29,325 bases of DNA from Spirochaetaceae bacterium (lineage in GTDB: Bacteria; Spirochaetota; Spirochaetia; Sphaerochaetales; Sphaerochaetaceae): positions 1 to 29,325 of the forward strand of contig JAENWY010000002.1 in NCBI GenBank assembly GCA_016649775.1, written 5' to 3'. Positions within the stretch are counted from its first letter, which is position 1, and each line of letters begins with the position of its first letter. A program made the position numbers and the translations under genes. The notes below the pieces were generated by a model. The model ran no database searches. It worked only from the letters and a program-made list of their open reading frames with translations, and was not told where the DNA came from. Shown here piece after piece: positions 8,677 to 17,847 of the stretch.

Positions 8677-8714
8677 GGATTAGTATTAAGTACTAAGGAT
8701 GAAAGGTTATTAAT

Positions 8715-9974
8715 ATGGATGTAGGAATGTTTGAAGTACAAGATATGATCTCTGGGGATCAAGCTGTAGAGACTAATATTAAAGTAGTTGGTGTTGGTGG
8801 AGCCGGAGGAAACGCTGTTAACAGAATGATTGCTAGTGGACTTAAAAAAGTTTCTTTTGTAGCAATGAACACAGATATGCAAGCACTTCAGAGATCTAAT
8901 GCGCAGACTAGATTAACACTAGGTAAAGCTCTAACAGAAGGACTTGGTGCCGGTGGTATTCCTGAAATTGGTGAAAAGGCGGCTATTGAAAGTAAAGAAG
9001 CGATTAAAGAAGAACTTGAAGATGCAGATATGGTTTTTGTTACAGCAGGAATGGGTGGTGGAACCGGTACCGGTGCTGCCCCGATTGTTGCAGAAATAGC
9101 TAAAAGTGCTAATGCTTTAACAGTTGGTGTAGTTACAACACCTTTTTCTTTTGAAGGTAAAAAGAAATTAGCTTTAGCTGAAGCTGGTATTGAAAAACTC
9201 AGAGCACAAGTAGATACCTTAATTATAATTCCCAACCAATATTTATTAAATGTTGTTGAAAATAATACTCCGATAAAACAAGCTTTTTTAATGGCCGATG
9301 AAGTATTATACATGGGTATTCAGGGTATCTCCGAATTAATTACTGAACCTGGTGAAATTAATATAGATTTCGCTGATGTTAGAACTGTTATGAAAGGAAA
9401 GGGTGATGCCTTAATGGGTATTGGTTTTGGAGAGGGTGCAAACCGTGCAGTTGATGCAGCAAGACAAGCTATTACAAATCCTTTATTAGCGAATGCTTCT
9501 ATTAATGGGGCTAAGAGTGTTTTAGTAAATCTAGCAGGAACAGACTCCTTAACAATTCAAGAATATCAAGATGTAGTTGAATTGATAACTGAAAACTGTG
9601 CAGAAGATGCTTTGATTATTGCCGGACAATCTTATAATCCTGATTTAGGTGATAAAGTTAAAGTAACTGTTGTTGCAACTGGCTTTGAAAAAGTTACAGA
9701 TAATACTGGAGATCGATTATTTGGAGCCGCTCCTTCTCCAGATAGAAAGAAATCTGATAATGATACAAATACCTCTACGAATAATATAAATTCTGCTGTA
9801 GCATCTTCGGATAATGAAGCTAATAAAGAGCCTTCTCGCGATATGGCCGCCATTACTGTAAATAGGTGGCAAGATTTACAACAAAGAATTGGTACAAGCG
9901 CTAATGGCTCTGAACCAGATGATTATAATATTCCAGCTGTTTTGAGATATCAGAAAAGAGGGGACAAAAAATAA
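8715..9974 (+). CDS. ftsZ: FtsZ, tubulin-like division GTPase
   Basis: FtsZ polymerises into the Z ring. The 419-residue protein has GVGGAGGNAVNRM at 26-38, the tubulin signature GGGTGTG at 114-120 and the T7 catalytic loop NIDFAD with N215, D217 and D220. After about residue 330 comes a disordered Asn/Ser-rich linker, and the C-terminal peptide reads NIPAVLRYQKRG, a recognisable variant of the FtsA-binding tail (D-I-P-A-F-L-R). An AAAGG ribosome-binding site precedes the ATG. Its stop overlaps the next gene's start (TAATG at 9972-9976), so a recombinase gene is translationally coupled to it. Confidence 0.98.
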   Translation: MDVGMFEVQDMISGDQAVETNIKVVGVGGAGGNAVNRMIASGLKKVSFVAMNTDMQALQRSNAQTRLTLGKALTEGLGAGGIPEIGEKAAIESKEAIKEELEDADMVFVTAGMGGGTGTGAAPIVAEIAKSANALTVGVVTTPFSFEGKKKLALAEAGIEKLRAQVDTLIIIPNQYLLNVVENNTPIKQAFLMADEVLYMGIQGISELITEPGEINIDFADVRTVMKGKGDALMGIGFGEGANRAVDAARQAITNPLLANASINGAKSVLVNLAGTDSLTIQEYQDVVELITENCAEDALIIAGQSYNPDLGDKVKVTVVATGFEKVTDNTGDRLFGAAPSPDRKKSDNDTNTSTNNINSAVASSDNEANKEPSRDMAAITVNRWQDLQQRIGTSANGSEPDDYNIPAVLRYQKRGDKK

Positions 9975-10876
9975 TGAAGGACTCTTTCTCTGAGATTTTA
10001 AAATCTTATAGAAATTATTTATTATATCAAAGGCGGTTGCAAAATGCGACCGTCTTAGTTTACATTTCCGAAATAACAAGATTTTTTAATTTCTTAGAAA
10101 TTTCAAACCTTTACATTGTTAATTTCACAACTAAAGATATTGAAGCATATTTAATTAAGACAAAAGAGGCGTGTGACCTTTCCACTAGGACAAGTGCGAA
10201 AGACATTAGTGCTTTAAAGTCTTTTATTGTATATCTTATATTGAATAATATTAGAGAAGATAATCCTATAGAAGATATAGATTCAATGAAGATAGAATAC
10301 AATATTCCCCTTGTAAAAACAAAAGAAGAAATTGATATTCTTTTGAATTCAATTAATAAGGCTGATGTATTATCAATTCGAGATGCAGCTATGTTTGAAT
10401 TAATTTATAGTTGTGGGCTTAGAGCAAGTGAAGTTATCTCTCTCAAATTAAATAATGATTTAGGAAAGTTTTTGATAGTAAAAGGGAAAAGGGATAAAAT
10501 GCGTTCACTACCTATAGGTGAGATTGCAAGATCAAAACTTGATAGATATTATAGTGAATCTAGAGTTGCTATTGCCAAGAATAAAAATCAGATAATATTT
10601 TTAGGAAGAAGAGGTGGAGCTTTAACTAGACAAGCCTTATCAAAGCGATTAGAGAGTTATTGTTATGAGTGTGGAATAATAATACACCTTCATACACTTA
10701 GACATTGTTTTGCAACTCATTTATTAGAAGGCGGAGCAGACATTAGGATAGTGCAGGAATTACTTGGCCATAGTGATATAAAAACAACACAGATATATAC
10801 AAGTATCGCCAACAAACAATTAGAAAATGGATATAGAAAATTTCATAAAAGCTTAATGGAGAGGAATAAAAACTAA
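9974..10876 (+). CDS. Tyrosine recombinase of the XerC/XerD type
   Basis: A 300-residue site-specific recombinase with an N-terminal SAM-like core-binding domain (about 1-95) and a C-terminal catalytic domain. All catalytic positions are visible: R150 (CGLRASE), the beta-hairpin Lys near 170-172, H240 and R243 (HTLRH), H266 (LLGHSDIKTT) and the nucleophile Tyr275. Size and motifs fit chromosome-dimer resolution at dif rather than a phage integrase. It overlaps the ftsZ stop by one base and the next gene in the same way, so it belongs to the division operon. With a second Xer gene 9 kb downstream, the two probably form the XerC/XerD pair; which is which I cannot tell. Confidence 0.88.
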   Translation: MKDSFSEILKSYRNYLLYQRRLQNATVLVYISEITRFFNFLEISNLYIVNFTTKDIEAYLIKTKEACDLSTRTSAKDISALKSFIVYLILNNIREDNPIEDIDSMKIEYNIPLVKTKEEIDILLNSINKADVLSIRDAAMFELIYSCGLRASEVISLKLNNDLGKFLIVKGKRDKMRSLPIGEIARSKLDRYYSESRVAIAKNKNQIIFLGRRGGALTRQALSKRLESYCYECGIIIHLHTLRHCFATHLLEGGADIRIVQELLGHSDIKTTQIYTSIANKQLENGYRKFHKSLMERNKN

Positions 10877-11631
10877 TGGATATACATATACTCGTCTTTT
10901 TATTTCCGCTAATTTTTTTAGCGGGATTTATCGACTCAATCGCAGGTGGGGGAGGACTTATATCATTAACAGCTTATCTTGCCTTTGGAATACCGTCTCA
11001 TGTTGCTCTAGGCACAAATAAGTTTGCAGCCTGCAGTGGAACGACAGTTGCTGTAGGACGATATATTAAATCAAAACAAATTGATGTAAAAATTTGTATA
11101 TTCTCTGCTATAACTGCTTTAATTGGTTCATCAATAGGATCTCATTTAACCCTTCTAGTAAGTGATTTTTTTATTAAATATTTACTTCTTGTAGCAGCTC
11201 CTATTCTTGCTATCCTAACAATATCTAAAAAAGATTCAGTAGATGGTGTCCTTTTAGTGGAAAATGCTAGAGTTTATATAATATGTGCTCTTATTTCTTT
11301 GGTAATTGGTGCATATGATGGCTTCTTTGGTCCTGGTACTGGAATGTTTCTCATATTCTTTTTTACAACCATATTGCATATGGATATCAAAAAAGCTTGT
11401 GGTAATGCAAAGGTAATTAATCTTGCTTCAAATATTGCAGCTTTATCAACTTTTGTAATAAATGGAAACATTAATTACAAAATTGCTATACCCTGTGCTT
11501 TTGCTCAAGTAGTAGGAAGCTATATTGGTTCTGGTTTTGCTATTAGACATGGTAGTAAGGTCGTTAAACCAATCATGCTAATTGTAATTTTTTTATTATT
11601 AATCAAAGTTGTATATGATTTATTTTTTTAG
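10876..11631 (+). CDS. TauE/SafE (TSUP) family membrane transporter
   Basis: A 251-residue protein with about seven to eight hydrophobic segments and the two half-repeats of the sulfite-exporter TauE/SafE family: LAGFIDSIAGGGGLIS near the start, then TNKFAACSGT, and in the second half GAYDGFFGPGTGMFL followed by GNAKVINLASN. Members move sulfite, sulfoacetate or other small organic anions across the cytoplasmic membrane; the substrate here cannot be read from sequence. Its ATG overlaps the recombinase stop (TAATG), making it the last gene of the division operon. A terminator follows 34 bases after its stop. Nothing in the cluster explains why a transporter is coupled to it. Confidence 0.88.
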   Translation: MDIHILVFLFPLIFLAGFIDSIAGGGGLISLTAYLAFGIPSHVALGTNKFAACSGTTVAVGRYIKSKQIDVKICIFSAITALIGSSIGSHLTLLVSDFFIKYLLLVAAPILAILTISKKDSVDGVLLVENARVYIICALISLVIGAYDGFFGPGTGMFLIFFFTTILHMDIKKACGNAKVINLASNIAALSTFVINGNINYKIAIPCAFAQVVGSYIGSGFAIRHGSKVVKPIMLIVIFLLLIKVVYDLFF

Positions 11632-11665
11632 ATAACTAATGTACATATCTATTAAGTATTGAAAG

Positions 11666-11691
11666 TAGTAATTTATATTACTATTTTTTTT
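11666..11691 (+). terminator. Rho-independent terminator after the division operon
   Basis: TAGTAAT (11666-11672), a TTAT loop and ATTACTA (11677-11683) form a perfect 7-bp hairpin followed by eight T residues (11684-11691). It lies 34 bases after the transporter stop and closes the unit that starts at mraZ. The stem is AT-rich, as the genome is, so efficiency may be partial. Confidence 0.7.
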
Positions 11692-11733
11692 ATTCCTTTA
11701 TATGGGTTATATTATGCAAAATTATACGATAAA

Positions 11734-11846
11734 AATTAATATTTATGCATGTATTTTATTAGCTTTGGAATTTATTAATTAAGATACAATCAAATTCAGT
11801 AATTAATATTGTATTATTTAAGATGAATTATACATAAAATTACATA
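11734..11846. promoter_or_regulatory. Possible ARG-box-like sites upstream of argC
   Basis: Two 18-base segments resemble the loose, AT-rich ArgR/AhrC operator: 11829-11846 (TATACATAAAATTACATA), and 11734-11751 read on the minus strand (CATGCATAAATATTAATT). Each matches roughly 11-12 of the consensus positions by eye. In DNA this AT-rich that is weak evidence, and no arginine repressor gene is in the window. I do not see a convincing -35/-10 pair for argC. Confidence 0.25.
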
Positions 11847-11930
11847 TTTATTTAGTTTTATAAATATTTATACAATAAATAGTTGATTTTAATTTATAAA
11901 TATGCAATATTTTCGTTTAAGGAGATAATT

Positions 11931-12974
11931 ATGATTAAAGCTGGAATAATCGGAGCAACAGGTTATGCAGGTGCTACACTTGTATATTTATTAAATAATC
12001 ATACAGAAGTTGAGATAGTTTATCTTGCATCTCATTCATATGCAGGTCAAAGCTTTTCATCTCTTTATCCAGGAATGCGAAACAGCGTGGATATAATCTT
12101 AGATGAAATAGATATAAATAAAGCTTCAAATATATGTGATGTAGTCTTTTTAGCACTACCTGCTGGGCATGCCTCTTCTTTAGTTTCTCAAAGTATATTA
12201 GATAATACTGTAATTATTGATTTAGGGGCTGACTTTAGATTAGATAATGCAGAGGTTTATAAGCAATGGTATAAACAAGAGGCAGCTCCTGCAAACATAT
12301 TAAAACAGGCTGTGTACTCACTCGCTGATATAAAACCATTTAATGCCGGTGCTACTAATTTAATAGCGAATCCAGGATGTTATACAACCTGTTCTATATT
12401 AACATTAGCTCCTCTATTGATTAACTCATTAATAGATTCAACCTCTATTGTAATAAATGCAATGAGTGGTGTATCTGGGGCAGGAAGAAAAGCAAATATT
12501 TCAACAATGTTTTGTGAAGTAAATGGTTCAATAAAAGCTTATGGCGTTAGTACTCATCGCCATACTCCTGAGATTGAAATGGCTCTTTCTAAGTTAAGTC
12601 ATAAAGATGTAATTGTACAATTTACACCACATCTTGTACCCATGAACCGTGGTATTTTATCAAATTGTACGGCAAAACTTAAAAAAGGTGTAACAAAAGA
12701 AATGGTAGCAAAAGCTTATAACGATTTATATAATGATAGCACTTTTGTTAATTTATTAGATTATGGAACTTTTCCTGAAACACGATTTACACTTGGAACA
12801 AATAGAATAGATATAGGATATGTACTAGATTCTCGGACTAATAATATTGTTACAATTGGAGCTATAGACAATCTTGTTAAGGGTGCTGCTGGACAGGCAG
12901 TGCAGAATATGAATCTAAAATTTAATTTAGATCCAACATTAGGTTTAACCAATTGTTGTGCTAATCCTTATTAG
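11931..12974 (+). CDS. argC: ArgC, N-acetyl-gamma-glutamyl-phosphate reductase
   Basis: ArgC reduces N-acetylglutamyl phosphate with NADPH to the semialdehyde, the third step to ornithine. The 347-residue protein is of the longer type-1 class. It begins with the Rossmann motif GIIGATGYAGATL, has the catalytic Cys150 in NPGCYTT, and the conserved HRHTPEIE with its active-site His. The frame extends upstream to a TTG at 11883, but AAGGAG at 11919-11924 lies 6 bases before the ATG at 11931 and the Rossmann strand starts right there, so that start is preferred. It heads the arg operon, 250 bases after the preceding terminator region. Confidence 0.97.
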   Translation: MIKAGIIGATGYAGATLVYLLNNHTEVEIVYLASHSYAGQSFSSLYPGMRNSVDIILDEIDINKASNICDVVFLALPAGHASSLVSQSILDNTVIIDLGADFRLDNAEVYKQWYKQEAAPANILKQAVYSLADIKPFNAGATNLIANPGCYTTCSILTLAPLLINSLIDSTSIVINAMSGVSGAGRKANISTMFCEVNGSIKAYGVSTHRHTPEIEMALSKLSHKDVIVQFTPHLVPMNRGILSNCTAKLKKGVTKEMVAKAYNDLYNDSTFVNLLDYGTFPETRFTLGTNRIDIGYVLDSRTNNIVTIGAIDNLVKGAAGQAVQNMNLKFNLDPTLGLTNCCANPY

Positions 12975-13018
12975 TTAATGAATACAAAAACAATCAAAGA
13001 CGATTGATAGAGATAAAA

Positions 13019-14266
13019 ATGATGAATAATATTAAAAAAATAGAAGGTAATGTTTGTGCTGCTAAAGGTTTTTTAGCAAGTGGTATCGCTTGTGGTTTAA
13101 AAAAAGTAAAAAAGGATGTGGCCTTAATATATAGTGAAACTCCTTGTACTTTTGCAGGAGTATTTACCCAGAATACTGTTGCAGCTGCTCCTGTTGTTCA
13201 CGATAGAGCAGTAGTTAAAAATTCCAAATATGTTAATGCAATAATAATAAACAGTGGAAATGCTAATGCAGCAACTGGTGATCAGGGCTTAAAAGACTGT
13301 GAAGAGACTGCTCTATACACAGCTAAGGCATTATCGCAATTGAATGATGAATTAATGGGTACAAATATTTTGGTTTGTTCTACTGGCGTTATTGGTGTAC
13401 CACTTCCTATTGCTATTTTGAAAAAAGGGATCGATTTGAGTATTACAGAACTAGCACATTCCTCTAAAGCAGCAGATGATGCAGCTACAGCAATCTTAAC
13501 TACTGATAAAACAAAAAAAGAAATAGCCTATAGTGTTGATATTGATGGAACTACTGTAAATATTGGTGGAATAGCTAAAGGTTCTGGAATGATTCATCCC
13601 AACATGGCAACTATGTTAAGTTTTATTACAACAGATGCAAATATAGATAAATCTACTCTTCAAAAATTACTAGGTTCCTCTATTAAAGATAGTTATAACA
13701 TGATTAGTGTTGATGGAGATACCAGTACAAATGATACTGTATTAGTACTTGCAAATGGTGAATCTAATTGTAAAAAGATAGTAGAGGGAACAAATGAATA
13801 TAAAGCCTTTAAAGAAGTCTTTGATATTGTTCACACCTATCTTGCAAAAGAAATAGTTAAAGATGGTGAAGGTGCTGGTACATTTATTGAAATGGTAGTA
13901 GAAGGTGCTAAAAGTAAAGATGATGCTAAAAAATTAGCTCGTAGTGTAATAAAGTCTTCACTTGTAAAAGCTGCTTTCTTTGGAGCTGATGCTAACTTTG
14001 GAAGAATACTATGTGCTATGGGGTATAGTGGAGCATACTTTAATCTTGAGGGTTTAGATTTAAGTTTTTCAAGTAAGATAGGCCAAATAAAAGTGATATC
14101 AAAAGGAACTCCAATTCCTTTTGATGAAATACTTGCAAAACAAATACTTCTAGAAAAAGAGGTATTTGTACTAGCTGCTCTTGAAGATGGTATTTATTCC
14201 GCAACTGCCTGGGGTTGCGATCTCTCTTATGAATATGTAAGAATTAATGGCGACTATAGGAGTTAA
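13019..14266 (+). CDS. argJ: ArgJ, glutamate N-acetyltransferase (ornithine acetyltransferase)
   Basis: ArgJ moves the acetyl group from N-acetylornithine to glutamate, recycling it, and in bifunctional forms also uses acetyl-CoA. The precursor self-cleaves before a Thr nucleophile. Here KGSGMIHPNMATML places that Thr at about residue 198. Other signatures are CTFAGVFTQNTVAAAPV and INSGNANAATG near the N-terminus and ADANFGRILCAMGYSG in the second half. The frame could open at a TTG (13004); the tandem ATGs at 13019 and 13022 fit better, though the ribosome-binding site is weak. No argA or argE is seen in the window, so a cyclic pathway is likely. Confidence 0.95.
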   Translation: MMNNIKKIEGNVCAAKGFLASGIACGLKKVKKDVALIYSETPCTFAGVFTQNTVAAAPVVHDRAVVKNSKYVNAIIINSGNANAATGDQGLKDCEETALYTAKALSQLNDELMGTNILVCSTGVIGVPLPIAILKKGIDLSITELAHSSKAADDAATAILTTDKTKKEIAYSVDIDGTTVNIGGIAKGSGMIHPNMATMLSFITTDANIDKSTLQKLLGSSIKDSYNMISVDGDTSTNDTVLVLANGESNCKKIVEGTNEYKAFKEVFDIVHTYLAKEIVKDGEGAGTFIEMVVEGAKSKDDAKKLARSVIKSSLVKAAFFGADANFGRILCAMGYSGAYFNLEGLDLSFSSKIGQIKVISKGTPIPFDEILAKQILLEKEVFVLAALEDGIYSATAWGCDLSYEYVRINGDYRS

Positions 14267-14270
14267 TGAT

Positions 14271-15149
14271 ATGAAAGAATCAATTGAGAAAGCTGAAATA
14301 TTATTAGAAGCAGTTCCTTATATACAGAAATTCAATAATAAAAGAATCATCATTAAATATGGTGGTAGTGCTATGAGTAATGAAAGTATTAGGAAATCTG
14401 TTATTAAAGATATTGCTATGCTAAAGCTACTGGGTCTAAAACCTATCATAGTTCATGGTGGTGGTAAAGATATATCTAAAATGCTAAGTGCAATGGGGAA
14501 GAAAAGTGTTTTTTTAGATGGTTTAAGAGTGACTGATGAGGAAACTGCTAAAATTGCTGAAATGGTACTAGTTGGTTCAATTGGTAAACAATTAGTATTA
14601 GATTTAGAAAGAGAAGGAATAAATGCAATTAGTATTGAAGGTAAGGATGGTCATACTTTACTTGCAAAGAAGAAAATAGATCCTAGCGGTAGAGATTTAG
14701 GATATGTGGGAGAAATTGAGAAAGTAGATACTACTTTAATTGAAGCTTTACTTGAAAAAGACTATGTTCCTGTAATATCTCCTATAGCCTTTGGGGAAGA
14801 TGGAATGACATATAATATCAATGCTGATTATGGTGCCTCTGCAATAGCTGGTGCACTAAAATGCCAAAAGCTTGTTTTTTTAACTGATGTTGAGGGCATA
14901 TTAAAAGATCCAAAAGACCCAACTTCGAAAATTACAAAAATAACAATGGAGAGTGCTATGAGTTATATTAAAGATGGTACTATATCCGGTGGTATGATTC
15001 CAAAAGTTACCTGTTGCCTAGACGCCTTAGAAAAAGGTGTTAAAAGTGTTCACATATTAAATGGTAAAACACCGCATTCAATATTGTTGGAAATTTATAC
15101 AACAAAAGGTATTGGTACTATGTTTACATTAAAGGAAGAGGAAGAATAA
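14271..15149 (+). CDS. argB: ArgB, N-acetylglutamate kinase
   Basis: ArgB phosphorylates N-acetylglutamate, usually the committed step. The kinase motifs are KYGGSAM, IIVHGGGKDI (the glycine-rich phosphate loop), DGLRVTDEET and the C-terminal GTISGGMIPKV. An N-terminal helix, about 20 residues ending in VPYIQKF before KRIIIKYGG, is the feature that builds the arginine-binding hexamer in feedback-inhibited enzymes, so arginine inhibition is likely. The frame can open at ATG 14247 inside argJ, but AGGAG (14258-14262) lies 8 bases before ATG 14271, giving 292 residues and a 4-base gap to argJ. Confidence 0.96.
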   Translation: MKESIEKAEILLEAVPYIQKFNNKRIIIKYGGSAMSNESIRKSVIKDIAMLKLLGLKPIIVHGGGKDISKMLSAMGKKSVFLDGLRVTDEETAKIAEMVLVGSIGKQLVLDLEREGINAISIEGKDGHTLLAKKKIDPSGRDLGYVGEIEKVDTTLIEALLEKDYVPVISPIAFGEDGMTYNINADYGASAIAGALKCQKLVFLTDVEGILKDPKDPTSKITKITMESAMSYIKDGTISGGMIPKVTCCLDALEKGVKSVHILNGKTPHSILLEIYTTKGIGTMFTLKEEEE

Positions 15150-15153
15150 AGTT

Positions 15154-16362
15154 ATGAATAATATTCAGGAAAAATTAATTGAAGATGGAAAGAGCGTATT
15201 TGCTCCAACTTATAACCAACTCCCTATCGTATTAGATGGTGGAAAAGGTGTACATGTTTTTGATGTTGAAGGAAATGATTATTTGGATTTTAGTGCAGGT
15301 ATTGCTGTAAATCTACTAGGTTATGGAGATGAAGGTTTTTCAAATGCGCTTAAGCGTGTAATTGATAATGGTATTTTCCATTGTTCTAATATCTACTGGA
15401 ACAAATATTCTATTGAAGTTGCTAATAAATTAACAAATTTATCAAAAATGGATCAAGTATTTTTTTGTAATAGTGGTACAGAAGCAAATGAAGCAGCACT
15501 TAAAGTTGCAAGAAAGTATGGTAAAAGTAAAGATATTAATTGCACTTCTGTAATTAGTATGGATCATTCCTTTCACGGTCGTACCTTTGGATCTTTATCT
15601 ACTACAGGACAAGCTAAATATCAAGAAAGTTTCTTTCCTTTATTAGAGGGAGTCTCCTATGCTACATATAATGATATAAAATCAGTGGAAGCTTTAATTA
15701 GTAGTACAACTTGTGCAATTATTGTAGAGCCTATTCAGGGCGAAGGTGGCATTATTCCCGCAGATAAAGAATTCTTGCAGGGCCTTCGTGAATTAGCTGA
15801 TAAAAATGATTTAATTTTAATATTTGATGAAGTTCAATGTGGAATGGGCCGTACTTCTGAAGTATTTGCTTTCCAGAGTTATGGAGTAACTCCTGATGTT
15901 GTAACTCTTGCAAAAGCACTAGGTGGTGGACTTCCTTGTGGTGCTATGATTACTAAAGGAAAGGCTGATAATATTCTTATAGCAGGAGATCATGGTTCTA
16001 CCTTTGGTGGTAACCTCTTAGCAATGGCGGCCGCTTCCTATGTACTAGATCAAATTTCAGATAAGAAGTTTTTAAATCATGTTAATCTTATGAGCAAATA
16101 TCTTGTGAAAAAATTATATGAATTAAAAGATAAATATCCTAAACAAATTGTTGATATTAGAGGCCTTGGATTAATGATAGGTATGCAGATGACAAATCCT
16201 CCACAAGATATTATTAAAAATTGTTTTGATAATAAATTGTTGTTATTAAAGGCGGGAACTGATGTTATTCGGTTTGTACCACCTTTAGTAATTTGTGAAA
16301 GTGATATCGATGAGGCTATAAGTATTCTAGATAAAGCTATTGAAGAAGTAGCAAGTAAATAG
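15154..16362 (+). CDS. argD: ArgD, acetylornithine aminotransferase
   Basis: ArgD is a PLP-dependent class III aminotransferase that converts N-acetylglutamate semialdehyde to N-acetylornithine with glutamate. In the 402 residues I see the cofactor region FCNSGTEANEAALK (about 104-117), SFHGRT, the ILIFDEVQCGMGRT strand with the PLP-contacting Asp, and the Schiff-base Lys254 in TLAKALGGG. It begins 4 bases after argB with a purine-rich AGGAAGAGGAAG site. As in several bacteria it may also act on succinyldiaminopimelate, which cannot be decided here. It is the last gene of the arg operon; argF, argG and argH are not in the window. Confidence 0.95.
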   Translation: MNNIQEKLIEDGKSVFAPTYNQLPIVLDGGKGVHVFDVEGNDYLDFSAGIAVNLLGYGDEGFSNALKRVIDNGIFHCSNIYWNKYSIEVANKLTNLSKMDQVFFCNSGTEANEAALKVARKYGKSKDINCTSVISMDHSFHGRTFGSLSTTGQAKYQESFFPLLEGVSYATYNDIKSVEALISSTTCAIIVEPIQGEGGIIPADKEFLQGLRELADKNDLILIFDEVQCGMGRTSEVFAFQSYGVTPDVVTLAKALGGGLPCGAMITKGKADNILIAGDHGSTFGGNLLAMAAASYVLDQISDKKFLNHVNLMSKYLVKKLYELKDKYPKQIVDIRGLGLMIGMQMTNPPQDIIKNCFDNKLLLLKAGTDVIRFVPPLVICESDIDEAISILDKAIEEVASK

Positions 16363-16375
16363 GGTCAAAGAGCTA

Positions 16376-16418
16376 AAAAATATCCATTAATTAGTTTAAC
16401 TTTTTAATGGATATTTTT
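16376..16418. terminator. Bidirectional terminator between argD and the kinase gene
   Basis: AAAAATATCCATTAA (16376-16390) and its exact reverse complement at 16404-16418 form a 15-bp perfect stem with a 13-base loop. Each arm has an A-run on one strand and a T-run on the other, so the hairpin can end transcription from argD (plus) and from the convergent kinase gene (minus), whose stop lies 6 bases away. Confidence 0.8.
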
Positions 16419-16423
16419 GATTT

Positions 16424-17824
16424 TTAATAATTAGTTGTTTCATAATTCTTATTAATAAGAGTTCTTCCACTTTCATAAGTTTTAATTAAATTTAAAGCTT
16501 TTTCTTGTATTAGTATATTACCAATAGCAGTGGCTTCAACAGGTCCTGCTTGGACCTTAATTTTACATAAATCAGCTGTTAATTGATTAATAATTTGGTT
16601 CTTTGAACCGCCCCCGACTATATATAATTTTTTAAATTTCTTATGAGTTATTTCTTCTAATTCGGATATGCTTTTTCGATAGACGTCGGCAAGACCTCTA
16701 TATATTGCTACAAGATATTCTTCAATAGAAGAAGGTTCTCTAAAACCTTTTTCTATTAATTGGTTTCTAACTCTATCTTTCATAGTATTATTAGAACAAG
16801 AGGGACAAAGATATACTTCATCGAGAGGATCAATGAGCCCCTTATAATCAAGTGCTTTTATAGTTGCCTCATCAAGCTCTTTCCAATTTATTTTATCGCC
16901 TAATTCTTCTTTGATTATTGAATTAGATATCCACATTCCCATTACATTCTTTACAAGAGTTATTTCATTGTTGATACCACATTCATTGGTAAATCCACAA
17001 TCAAAGGTTAACTTACTAAGTGATTTCTCTTTAAGGTTTGTTCCAATTAAGGACCAAGTTCCACTGGAAATATATACACTATTATCTTCAATAATTGAAA
17101 TAGCTGAAGCCGTATCATGAGTGGCTGTAGCAATAATTGATACACTATGAGATATATTAAATTCTTTTTTTAGATTGTCAGTTAATTCACCTAAAATTGT
17201 TCCGCTATCAATTGGTTTGCTAAAAATTGAAGATGGAATATTAATCTTATCAATTAAATCATAATTCCAATCATTGGTAGAACTATCAAATAAAGCTGTA
17301 GTACTTGCTTCACTTTTTTCATTTGCAACTACATCAGATAATAGATAGGCTATATAATCAGGAACAGATAAATAATATTTTGCAATATCAAAAAGGGATG
17401 ATCTATCCCTTTTATTAGCAGCTAATTGGAAAATAGTATTATAGGAAGAAAGTGCATTTCCAGTTTCTTCCCATAATTCAAATTCATTTTTAAAAAGGGA
17501 TACTATTTGTTTTACAGATTCTTTGTTTCTAGGATCTCTATAGTGATAAATAGGTGATATTAGAGATTTTGACTCATCTAATAGCGCATAATCTACTCCC
17601 CATCCATCAATGGCAATAGATACTATTTCATCTCCATATTTTTTAAATGCTAATGATAATCCTTTTTTTATTTCAGAAAAGATTTTTATAATTGCCCAGT
17701 AATACGAATCCCCAAGCCTTTCATTAAAACTTTCAAATCTATGGATAACTTCTAGCTCTTCAAGATTTCCAACAATAATTCGTCCTGAAGTTGCTCCCAA
17801 ATCAATTGCAATATGTTTTTTCAA
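16424..17824 (-). CDS. rhaB: Rhamnulokinase-type FGGY sugar kinase
   Basis: An FGGY-family kinase that most resembles rhamnulokinase, which phosphorylates L-rhamnulose at C1. Motifs are DLGATSGR at the N-terminal phosphate loop, AIDGWGVDYALLD with the substrate-binding Asp, YRDPRN, YNTIFQL, ATHDTASA with the catalytic Asp at 237, and VGGGSKNQIINQL near the C-terminus. The frame runs up to an ATG at 17839, but that ATG and the next codons are themselves the GGAGGG site; the TTG at 17824, 7 bases further, starts MKKHIAIDLG and gives 466 residues. It follows the aldolase gene by 23 bases. L-fuculose is a possible alternative substrate. Confidence 0.85.
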   Translation of the reverse strand: MKKHIAIDLGATSGRIIVGNLEELEVIHRFESFNERLGDSYYWAIIKIFSEIKKGLSLAFKKYGDEIVSIAIDGWGVDYALLDESKSLISPIYHYRDPRNKESVKQIVSLFKNEFELWEETGNALSSYNTIFQLAANKRDRSSLFDIAKYYLSVPDYIAYLLSDVVANEKSEASTTALFDSSTNDWNYDLIDKINIPSSIFSKPIDSGTILGELTDNLKKEFNISHSVSIIATATHDTASAISIIEDNSVYISSGTWSLIGTNLKEKSLSKLTFDCGFTNECGINNEITLVKNVMGMWISNSIIKEELGDKINWKELDEATIKALDYKGLIDPLDEVYLCPSCSNNTMKDRVRNQLIEKGFREPSSIEEYLVAIYRGLADVYRKSISELEEITHKKFKKLYIVGGGSKNQIINQLTADLCKIKVQAGPVEATAIGNILIQEKALNLIKTYESGRTLINKNYETTNY

Positions 17825-17847
17825 AATAATACCCTCCATAAAATTAA

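Noticed and set aside
8673..8882. 69-codon minus-strand frame across the ftsA-ftsZ gap
   Set aside because: It mostly mirrors the ftsZ N-terminus and runs against a tightly spaced operon; no recognisable product.
8888..9313. 141-codon open frame antisense to ftsZ
   Set aside because: It lies fully inside ftsZ, has a low-complexity composition typical of an antisense frame, and has no family motif or own ribosome-binding site.
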